A DNA stretch of 64,000 nt from Siphonodentalium dalli (lineage: Eukaryota; Mollusca; Scaphopoda; Gadilida; Siphonodentaliidae): positions 175,432,556 through 175,496,555 of the forward strand of contig CP136067.1 of the NCBI GenBank assembly GCA_032622095.1, written 5' to 3'. This document shows positions 22,106 through 34,100 of the stretch, in pieces. The position numbers and the translations under genes were made by a program. The number at the start of each line of letters is the position of its first letter. The stretch's first letter is position 1. The notes below the pieces were generated by a model that made no database searches, was not told the origin of the DNA, and worked only from the letters and a program-made list of their open reading frames with translations.

Positions 22106-25100
22106 CTGAAAGTGTACAAAACATGTAAATCAAACCGATCCACAAACCGATCGCGCCCCCAACATCAGAGTAAAACTGCTCAGTCTGAAAGTGTACAAAA
22201 CATGTAAATCAAACCGATCCACAAACCGATCGCTCCCCCCACATCAGAGTAAAACTGCACAGTCTGAAAGTGTACAAAAAAATGTAAATAACATCACCCG
22301 TGGGAGATTTCACTGCGGTTGCTATCTTTTTATCTGTCAATCCAGAACAGGTACAGGGAATGTAGCGTGCGTTATTCATGTTGATATATGTGACCCGCCA
22401 TATCAAATCCAGTCGTAAGTCCGGATTTTTTTTACCCCGACCAATGCATTCTCTTATATATGCGAGTCGACCATAGGTCGCCTCGCATATATAATAGAAT
22501 GCATTGGCCTAACAATTTTTTACAATTTTAATACATTTTTTTTGTATTCTTTAACAATTTTATAATTTCACCCATACAGAGCCCCAGACAAACATGAGCA
22601 GACGACACTCTTCTATATGCTTCTATATATGTGTGGGGCTCCCTGCAGGGTAATGGATGTTTTTTATTTTATGTCCTAAAAATTGTAAGAAACATTTATT
22701 AAAAAAAAAAGATAAAAAATTGTTAGGCCAATGCATTCTCTTATATATGCGAGGCGACCTATGGTCGACTCGCATATATAAGAGAATGCATTGGCACAGG
22801 GTAAAAAAACCCGACTTACGACTGGATTTGATATGGCGGGTCACATATGTAGAGCGTATTACTTGGCTGGTTTTATTTTACGCCTGATATCAGCCTGCGA
22901 TAACCTAATATTAGCCTGATACTGAAGGTCCAAGGCTGACATGAGGTTAACGAGGGTTGATATCTGGCCTAAGATCAAACCAACCAAGTAATACCCTATA
23001 TGTATCATATGACTCAATCATTATTTACGTTGGAAAGTATGTCATAAATCAATTTCATATGAACTACTAGTTCATATCACCTTCCGATAATTTGATTGGT
23101 TTGTTGACAAAAAGTGTGTTCTGATTGGCTGAATGGCAGCCTGAGCCGAGCCGCATCTCTAATTAAATGCAGGTCAAATTCGTGCTCGTCAATCAACGCG
23201 ATGCCGAAATTCTCGCAATTATGATCTTGAAATATATAGTTTTGGACATTGTTATACGATAAATAGAATATGTAATTCGTATTTATCTAATAAACATACG
23301 ATATAATGTCACACACTGAGAACAGAATACCGCACTATATCTTCGCGTGCATATTATTTCTGCTAGTTCACCAGGTGTAATTGGGCTTCCGGTGCAATGA
23401 AGTTACGTCACATTAACCTTTTGCTGCCGATGTCATATAGCTATTTAGTGATTTGTGTGCGTTTTGGACATCATAAACAATTTATAGGTGTCATATGATA
23501 AATAGAATATGTAATGAGTGTTTCTCTCATATGATATTTATGAAACTCGTCACGAATTTTCAGTTTTCTCTCGCCGGAGGCTCGAGAAAACTGAAAATTC
23601 TTAGACTCGTTTCATAAATATCATGTGAGAGAAACACTCATTTCATATCCTCTATTTATTAATTAGATCGCCTCTTAGTTACTGAGAACTCTTTGAAATG
23701 AGTGACATAAAAATCGATATCTACCCATTAATTTAGCAGTGAGGTAGATTTGGGCATGTCGTTAAATGATATTACTCGGATTTGTGATGTCAAAAAACGA
23801 TATTACTCGGTTTGGTCATGTCATAAAATGATATTTCTCGATTTAGGGCAAACTGAAGCGATATTAATATAGTTCGATAACATGCCGTTCTGGAGAAAAA
23901 TGCCACATCTAATTAATAAACATGTATATATCCTTTAATCTCTTGATCCATATTACACGAGTCATGATTGTGGATATTGAGAAAAGAGATTGTATACAGA
24001 AGAAGGCTATACATATGAAGTATGTACATTAATATACAACAATCTCCCGAGTCCCGATCAACATTTGCTTATGGCATGACATCATAATCATCATCATTGT
24101 CATCGTCGTCGCTATCGTCGTTCTCATCATCACTTCACCATCGTAGTTCTCATCTTCCTCATTGTCATCATCACTATTCATCGTCGCCATTTTCGTCACC
24201 ATTAGCATCTTAATCGTCACCATCATCGTCGTCGTCTTCGTTATCGTCGTCATCACTATCCATCGTCGCCTTGTTCGTCACCATCAGCATCTTAATTAGC
24301 ATCATCATCATCATCATCATCATCTTCATCATCATCATCATCATATCATCATCATCATCATCATCTTCATCATCATCATCATCATATCATCATCATCATC
24401 ATCATCGTAATCATCTTAATCATCTTAATCTTCATAGTTACCGCCAGCATCATCGTAACAAAACCACCCTTGTTCAATTATTCACACAATTGATAACACC
24501 GCCCCGTTCCTTATATGGGCATACATACCTCATATCCAGGATTCTCCACTATTTTTTCATAATTCAGATCCTCAAAGTATATGTTCATCTTCAGGAAATA
24601 CTGGCTGAAAAAATAGAAGTAAATGTAAAATACTGCAATAGTAGTAACTTATTATATCGTATAGTATATAAATATTCCATGCATGCAGTTAACGTTATTA
24701 CGGAATACTGTTAAAGGTACTCAATCCGATCAGAGGGTCCCCATCTCAACAGATTCCAACAACAACAACTTTTTATCAAAGGTCACTTTAGTTATCAGAA
24801 TCGATTATTTATCCGAATATAATGCTAACGACTGTGAACTATCGTATATAATTGCCCAAAGTGTGTTGTATAGCAACATTTTGTTCAATGGAATTTAGTA
24901 TCGAGAGTATGTCGGTCGGCTTTTTCGGTAAAATTCTGGGACAGAAAGTATTCCCGATAATGAAAAATAATAGATTTCTAAAATCGATATCTAATAAATC
25001 TGCGCTTTGATGGGTTGCTTCCTCGACTCGAATCAAATATTTTTGACATCCGAAGCCATTGAAATAGTAATTGAGAGGAGTTTTATCGGATTGAGTACCT

Positions 25101-28100
25101 TTAATTTACATGTATTTGGCCTACGGTAAATTAATGCCCTAAATAATCAGCTCCCTAACCTCAGCAGAACTATTGGTAATTTTTCAGGATTTAGTCGGAA
25201 ATATGGCTTGTTGCCTTTCATCGGAAAGCTCTCGGTGAGAGCTTTCCAATGACTGGCCACAAGCCATATTTGCGACTAAAACCTGAAAAATTACCCATAA
25301 TGCTGATGTGGTTAAGGAGTCGTTTATTTAGGGCATTACTGTATATTGGCCTATTTTCAATTCCATTCTCCAGGAACGGGGCGGGACTCGGTCCAAAAAC
25401 GGCATTAACCCAATCGATATCCCAAGCTGTTGTGGACCGAGAAGACTTGGTTTAATAATCAAACGGCCAGGCAGAGTGATCACACATTGACACAGAATGT
25501 GCGCAAATCTCCTTTTTTTTTTTCATTTAACCCTTTACCCAACAAACCGGCCAAAAACGGCCAAATAAAGCTGCAACAGCCTAAATTATCTTTGGTCTGT
25601 CTCAATAAAACCATACAAATATGGATATCATTGGAACCGGCTCATTGACCACAATGTGATGGTTACAGTTATGCCCTGTGCCAATGCATTCTCTTATATA
25701 TGCGAGTCGACCATAGGTCGCCTCGCATATATAAGAGAATGCATTGGCCTAAAAAAATCTTTTTTTTAACACTTTTTACCATTTTTTCTTACATTCTTTA
25801 ACAATTTTATAATTTTTAATGTGTTAAGCCAATGCATTCTCTTATATATGCGAGGCGACCTATGGTCGACTCGCATATATAAGAGAATGCATTGGCACAG
25901 GGCCGTTCTGTTGGGTAAAGGGTTAATACTTTTGTCGGTTACAATTCATTCATTATGTGTGAAGATTCAATGTATTGTCCAAGCCTTGAAATAGGGTGTC
26001 TGTCATTTGCAGAATGAGGTCCCCAGAGGGTGAATTTAGTGATGCTACCCCGTATAGCGGGCTAACATCACCAAATTCACCCTCGGGGAACCTCATTCTG
26101 CTAAGGTGTAAGCAGAATGAGGTCCCCAGAGGGTGAATTTGGTGATGCTAGCCCGCTATGCGGGGTAGCATCACTAAATTCACCCTCTGGGGACCTCATT
26201 CTGCAAATGACAGACACCCTATTTCAAGGCTTGATATTGTCTATGGCCATGGGTTTAGAATATTCCTCTTGCAAAGAATATATTTTCTTTTTATATTTTT
26301 ATTGAAATCAAGAACATGTTAATGAAAGACAAGGTATACAACAAAAATAAATGGTAAATTGTTCTAGGTTTCTATATGAGAGAGAGAGAGAGAGAGAGAG
26401 AGTTACAGAAGATGAAGTGGAGTGAAGCTATAATTGCTATACAAAACGGTATTCTTTGAGGATGGTGTCTATTCAGAAACGAATAATTTGTTGTTTGTTT
26501 GTTTGTTTGTTTGTTTTTTTCGACGTTCAGACTTCCTCGTTTGTACAATTATCGGTATCTTTTGTAAATATGTAATATACTTCATTTTGTCTAAATATAA
26601 ATGGTTTCGTGAGAAAAGATAATCAAGTACGTGTATGTATAGTGGGTGGGGATATCAGGGGTCACTAAGTCCGTATGAAATAAGCGTTAATGCATGTACA
26701 GACCATCAGCCGAAATATAGCAATTGGTTTAATATGCATAACTATATATTAAATGTGAAAATATATGGATAAGAAAATATCTATAAGGTTCTGGATTGAA
26801 GAAGGATTATATTGAAAGTTGTGCTTCTCTCTGATGTTGGTTGAGCTTGAGGTTACACATTTTATGCCATTCTATTCATGTCTGCCTATGCAATTGTCCA
26901 GGTGTTGTTGAAAGAGATAATGTTAAGGAATAAACACTTGACCTTTCAATCAAACCTAGTGTATGTTCATTCCCTCATATTTCTCTCCATAGATGATCAT
27001 TATTTTTCAGTGACAACTTGTCCATATTACAAAATCATTAAATTGTACTTGTGGTTTAAAGTAACTTATTTTCGACCTATTTCGTTTCAATCGCGGCAAG
27101 TTTTAATTAGCAGAATTGATTACCCGCTGACTTTCAGTGCAATTAAAAGCAAGTTATTGCATATTCCTTATAGTACATGTATGGATATCAGATTATCAGA
27201 AATGAATGTTTTCATGCATTGTGTGTTGTTTCTATCGTACCAGTATTTGCGACTTGGTCGGTAACATCAAAGAGAAACCGAACTGTCCATATTTAATTGA
27301 AAATAGGCTAGATCAAGCCAGAATGATTTGTAACTGACCAAGCACTTAAATAAAAATAATTAAGATTTACTTACGAAAATATACATGATGGTAGCGGTCA
27401 AACCAGAATAGCGAGGGGACTGAATTCGTTTTCGCAGCTAGCTTTATGATAGCCGTATGTTGAATACTAGAGACCATGTCACTGCCACGTGTCGTGCATG
27501 CTTACTGATTTTGGCAAAATTACAAACATATATGATGCGTAGCGTCGTGGTGAGTGACGGAGTATAGTGAGTGGAGCTGCATATGGATCAGGAACAAGAA
27601 TTCTGGGTAATGTTCATGACATATGCTTACCTTAGAAGCCTCATGTCTGAGATCTTGTCTCGCAGATCGCTGCATGTGTCCGAATCATTGCCATTCTTTT
27701 GACAGACAGCTTCCAACAGCAACTCCTAAAACAAATATGGAACAATACTATAGTAGGATAGCTAGACGTAATCACATATGTTCGTTATTCCTTCAGCACA
27801 AAACAAAAGATGCGAATAAGCACAAATATTTGCACTGTCTGCTTAAATTGTTAGCACACCAGCAAGTGTCTATTTGTATATATTTCGTCGCACATAGACG
27901 ACAAGCAGTGACATTGACTGTTGGTCATAAAATCATACCACATATAGGTCTGTCGGCCAAATTCGGAAAATAATACCACATATAGGTCTGTATGCCAAAT
28001 TCTTAAAATCATACCGCATAGAGATCTGTCGGCCAAATTCTTGAAGACATGGACTTCGTATACAGCTGTTCACTAAAATAAAGATAGTCAATTCATGTTT

Positions 28101-31100
28101 CCAATAATGAAATAAAGATAGTAAATCCATTTTCCCAATAATTAAATAAAGATAGTCAATACATGTTTCCAATAATGAAATAAAGAAAGTAAATCCATTT
28201 TCCCAATAATTAAATAAAAATAGTCAATACATGTTTCCAATAATTAAATAAAGATAGTCAATTCATGTTCCCAATAATTAAATAAAGATAGTCAATCCAT
28301 GTTCCTGGTTATTAAATAAAGATAGTCAATACATGTTTCCAATATTTAAATAAAGATATATATAGTCAATCCATGTTCCCAATAATTAAACAAAGATAGT
28401 CAAAACATGTTCCCAATACCTAAATAAAGATAGTCAATACATGTTTCCAATAATTAAACTAAGATATATATAGTCAATAAGTGACCCACCCTTTACTAAT
28501 TTGACACACCGCATGTGTGCCGTAGAATATGAATATTTTGGTACATGTACTCCGAACGTTTCGCGTGGATTTCTGTTCTAAATGTAACCCCTAATCTGTC
28601 CCACGGATGTCATACGAGACAACAGGAATTCTAAATAATATTGATATACAAATTGATAGCTTTTCCTCGACTCATATCTATTATTTTATACCATGGAGTC
28701 CGCTGTGGAATCTATATAAAATATGTTTGTAAGAGATAGACCATCTTTAATCAGCTCAGATATAATTTGTAAGAGATAGACCATCTTTAATCAGCTCAGA
28801 TATAATTTGTAAGAGATAGACCATCTTTAATCAGCTCAGATATATTTTGTAAGAGATAGACCATCTTTAATCAGTTCAGATATAATTTCCCCATTCTGTT
28901 ATATAGACAGTATATAATTTCGAAACCATATGAACATATTCAACTTATTCTCATATGCAATTAAGAGAGTTGCTGTAATATGCCTATAATTGTTATGCTG
29001 CCCATGCGTTCAGCATTCAAAATGCAACTATAATGGACCATTCAATTATATACTTCTGGGAGATCTATCACATATATATAGGACTCACTCGCATGGGTTA
29101 TGGCATCTTTGACAACTGTTCTGCGCAGCTTTTTCTTCCTCCTCCGGCGCAGCATACAAACACTCGAGTTCTGAAACAATGATGCTCATTAACTGAACAC
29201 ATATATGTGACCCGCCATATCAAATCCAGTCGTAACTTACGACTCGTAAGTCGGGATTTTGTTTACCCTGTGCCAATGCATTCTCTTATATATGCGAGTC
29301 GACCATAGGTCGCCTCGCATATATAAGAGAATGCATTGGCCTAACAATTGTTTACAATTTTAATAACTTTTTCTTGTATTCTTTAACAATTTTATAATTT
29401 CACCCATACAGAGCCCCAGACAAACATGAGCAGACGATACTCTTCTATATGCTTCTATATATGTGTGGGGCTCCCTGCAGGGTAATGGATGTTTTTTTAT
29501 TTTATGTCCTACAAATTGTAAGAAACATTTATTTAAAAAAATTGTTAGGCCAATGCATTCTCTTATATATGTGAGGCGACCTATGGTGGACTCGCATATT
29601 TAAGAGAATGCATTGGCACAGGGTAAAAAATCAATTATAGCTTCTACTTATTTAGCTGGAAGTTTCTCTTTTTGGCAAAGAAGTCTCGGACCATGCGCAT
29701 ATAGTCGCCATATCAAATCCAGTCGTAAGTCGGGATTTGTTTTACCCTGTGCCAATGCATTCTCTTATATATGCGAGTCGACCATAGGTCGCCTCGCATA
29801 TATAAGAGAATGCATTGGCCTAACAATTTTTTATAATTTTTTTTAAATAAATGTTTCTTACAATTTTTAGGTCATAAAATAAAAGAACATCCATTACCCT
29901 GCAGGGAGCCCCACACATATATAGAAGCATATAGAAGAGTGTCGTCTGCTCATGTTTGTCTGGGGCTCTGTATGGGTGAAATTATAAAATTGTTAAAGAA
30001 TACAAGAAAAATTTATTAAAATTGTAAAAAATTGTAGGCCAATGCATTCTCTTATATATGCGAGGCGACCTATGGTCGACTCGCACATATAAGAGAATGC
30101 ATTGGCACAGGGTAAAATTGTAAGAAACATTTATTTTATGGTCGACTCGCATATATAAGAGAATGCATTGGCACAGGCTAAAAAAATTGCTAATAGTTTC
30201 CTTCATCTCATTACTCATTATCAATAAGAATTTATCAAAATCTGATAAGAAAACTGAGGAAATGAATAGGCTAACTGAGAAAAATAATTTGCACGCGTAA
30301 ATCGTGGTATGCGGCGCATTTAATTACGCGCGCCGCGTGTTTAACCCTTTGAGTGCCACGGGCCGATCTCATCGGCCCTAATTTACGTTCTGTAAAATCG
30401 GCCCTAAAAAAAAAAAAATTATTTTTATTTTTTTTAGTTGATTTTATTTTGAGTATGCTTAAGCATGTTATAACTCAAAACTATCACCAAGTATTCATAG
30501 TAATAATTTTGATGCCCATGAAAAACGTAAGATTCCCTGGCACTAAACCTACAAAATAAGCCTGTTAAAGAATATAAGTAACAATTATTAAAATTGTAAA
30601 AAATAATAACAAATGATGAAAAATTGTTAGGCCAATACATTCTCTTATATATGCGAGGCGACCTATGGTGGACTTGCATATATAAGAGAATGCATTGGCA
30701 CAGGGTATATGGGTTGATACAAAAAAACTGATCTGGCACTGAAAGGGTTAACTGGTGGAGAGATTCTCGTTTCCCGTGGGTGATTTATTTATAGAATGTG
30801 AATTTTTGGGATGATTAAAAGTCAAACTGCGAGCTGGAGGCCGAGTCCGGTAAAAGGTGTAATTGGGGAATTTCAATTTCGTTTATTGTCGTTAGTCAAC
30901 GTTGATTAATATTGATATTTGGGTTGTGATAAACTATACGTCAATTACAAATAAAAGAAATTTCTGCAGCCCACTCGGGGTTGTGGTCGGAGACGATGGA
31001 GTCGGCCACCGGTTCGTTAATTAGGTGCTGGTTGTTATTGTTATTTTAACGGAATTCTGAGTTGGTCATTCGCAAAGCAATATATTTTATATTCCACAAT

Positions 31101-34100
31101 TACAATCTTGGGTTTATAATATATGATCTTGATCGCGTTACCATTTCTGACTTTGTTTTTCTTGTCACCAAATGATATTCACTTTCAACCTTCGTTGGGG
31201 ACCGTGTAGATCATGCCATAAATCTCTACTCTGGCTAACGCCCGTAGAGATCATATTCCACCAGTACAAAACCTGGGAACTTTTTTAATTTTTGACAGGG
31301 AACCTTATAAAGTCGAAAAAATAACGCAGGGAATATATTTCTTAGTTATTATCTGTTCCTTATTAATATACTTTACTATATGTGAAGGTCCCAACTTTAA
31401 ATTGCATGCTTTTCTGTGACTTTTGAGAGCCCATATCACAATAAACATTCAATTAATTACCCAGGAAAAAATCCATATCTGTAAGAATCGCAAAGCAAAA
31501 TCGCTCACAAAGTCACTTAAATCATGACATTTGGAGTTGGGACCTTCACCTACAGTGAAGTACATTATTAAAAAAAAACAGATAATTACAAAGAAATATA
31601 TTCCCTGTGTTATTGTTTCGATTTTGTAAGGTTCCCTGTCAAAACTTCAAAAAGTTCAAATGTTTTGTACTGGTGGAATACGATCTCTACGGGCGTTAGC
31701 CATAATAGAGATTCGTGGCATGATCAAGGGATATTCTATCTTGGGCTGGTAATGGAGGCTGTTTGTCAGCCATATAGGCCCAAGCTTCCATACACGTAGC
31801 TAACTTCTCTGTTAGTGACGTTGTATACATATAAGAATTTACAAGATTCTTGTAAATTTGAGAAATTATTTGTTCCATAATAATTTTGTCGCCGACAACA
31901 CAAACTAATCACATGAAACCAGAATAGTGTTCGGTCAATAAATAGAGGATATCCACACCTTTTCAGTGGATATGGGTTATATCTCATGAGTGATGACAAA
32001 ACATTGAATTTCCACGAGTGGCTTTAGCCACAAGTGGAAATTCAAATGTTTTGTCATCTCGAATGAGATTTAACCCATATCCACTGAAAAAGTGTGGATA
32101 TTCTGTTTATTATTTACTTTAGTTACTTGTCTATGGCCCCCAATGAATGCCAATACATCAGAAATTTCAAGCTGATATCACCCACTATAGTGGGATATCA
32201 CTCTCACTGCTAATACCTTATAATTCATGGGCAAGTATATAATTAATAATAAGCTTTCCAAATAATTGTCAGAATTCCGTGGAACTATTTTGTCTACTTA
32301 TAGACCTACTCTTGTTTGGCTGAAGGGATCACTCTCCCCAAAAAAAGTGCTGAAGGGTACATAGGCTTTGAAAATGTGGTGAAGGGTACACATGGTTTGT
32401 GATCGACACTAACAGAGTTACTTCAACTGTGTTTCTGAAAGTCTGGCGCCCATCAGAAGTTCGTTTTCGGTTCATTTTAATGATCATTATAATGTAAACA
32501 ATTATTATCTAAAAGAAATCATGGCAGAAACAAAAACTAAACGTCATTTAGAACAGAATTTTAAAACATGTGTACCCTTCAGCACATTTTCAAAACATGT
32601 GTACCCTTCAGCACATTTTCAAAACATGTGTACCCTTAAGCATTTTTTGTTTGGTGAGAATAACCACTTCAGCCCTAGTTTAATATATCCTATTGAATTG
32701 GCACGTGGGTGACATGCACGTTCCAAGGAGACAACTGATGCCCCACATTGTTTTATGCGTTACAATTTTCCTGGTTCGCGCATTAAATCCGGGCTATTAA
32801 TTGGTAATTTAAAAGGGTTTTTTTTCCATCATGGCATTTTTTTCCATCACTGTTAGAGGTTGCCCTAGGCCCTCTAGCTGATTCTTAAATATAATCAAAA
32901 AAAAGAAAATATTCAACTTTCGCTTACCTTCATCAGAAGAACACCATGTCTTGGGTGTGTCGTAAGTAATTTTCAGTTTAACGTAGATGTCATCATGCTC
33001 CTTCGAGTAACAACCACATTTCGCTATGATATTCTCCATTTGACAGAATCGTTGACACGTCTGAAATGGTGCAATGAGCATATTTTCATATTAGTAGCTA
33101 GCACACTGTGGGGGAACTACTCCTAGAGATTTGGTTCTCTACCGAGTTTCGTGAGCATTTTTAGCGACGATTCCGATTCTCCATCGAGCAATCGAGGCAT
33201 AAAACGTTAAAATCAACAGCATTATAACAGTGTTTCGGGGGGTTTCATAGAAATTGACTTTTTATTTTCCGATTCCGATTCTCTGCTGAGGACCCCGATT
33301 CTCTACCGAGCGCTCGGTTCTCTGCGAATAACTCGATTCTCTGTCTTAGGTAAATTAGTTTATGCCGTCCACAAACTTCGCTCGGTAGAGAATGCAAATA
33401 AAGCTCGGTAGAGAACCAAATCACCAGGAGTAGTTCCCCCACAGTGAGCTAGCATGTGATCACCGATCGACTAGTCCTGCTAATTTAGAGCCAGGAGCCT
33501 ATCTCAGCCTATGCTAGATCATGTCATGAATCTCTACTATGACCAACGCCCGTAGATATCATATTCCACCAGTACAAAACCTTGGAACTTTTTGAAGTTT
33601 TGACAGGGAACCTTATAAAGTAGAAAACATAACGCGGGAAATATATTTCTTTGTTATGATCTGTTCCTTAATAATGCACTTCGCTGTTGGTCGATTTAAG
33701 TGACTTTGTGTGCGATTTTGCTTTGCGTCGTCTACAATTATAGAATTTCTCCTGGGTAATTAATTCAATGTTTCTTGCGATTTCGGCTCACATATGTCAC
33801 ATAAAGACATTCAATTTAAAGTTGGGACTTTCACCTACAGTGAAGTATATTATTAAGAGACAGAATGATAATAACTAAGAATTTTATTCCCTGAGTTTTT
33901 TCGACTTTATAAGGTTCCCTGTCAAAACTTCAAAAAGGTTCCCAGGTTTTGTACTAGAGTGGAATATACAATACAATACAATAATTAATTTGTATTTGCG
34001 CTCAATATTATGAGTACATATTCAACGGCGCTTTACATTACATCGAGCTCATTGCCTAATCAGCATAATACACGTACATGCACATATATCTAGGAATTAA

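Larger units (their letters stand above)
18541..22504. repeat. 3.97-kb tandem block, unit 3 of 3
   Basis: 3964-bp unit carrying the terminal exon copy first met by transcription (22105-21941). At its right edge the hairpin is complete and continues into a full family-C MITE, so this edge probably preserves the original sequence from which the truncated hairpins of units 1 and 2 derive. Confidence 0.95.

Noticed and set aside
24029-24714. Poly-Ser/Ile and poly-Met open frames
   Set aside because: Translation of the TCA/ATC trinucleotide repeat; no non-repeat coding evidence.
26878-27264. 128-residue plus-strand frame
   Set aside because: AT-rich, no known motif, lies inside a channel intron with no splice or promoter context.
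27368-27472. Possible exon on the minus strand (IQHTAIIKLAAKTNSVPSLF)
   Set aside because: It has AG and GT borders and could fit one phase, but the stretch at 24604-24529 fits the same place with clear family residues and exact phase.
28550-28640. Possible exon on the minus strand after TTATTTAG
   Set aside because: All phases reach stops quickly and there is no family resemblance; 28072-28015 supplies the expected IWPTDLYA exon.
31696-31999. Minus-strand frames of 60 and 77 residues
   Set aside because: They overlap the end of an inverted-repeat element and show no domain; the channel exons are complete without them.
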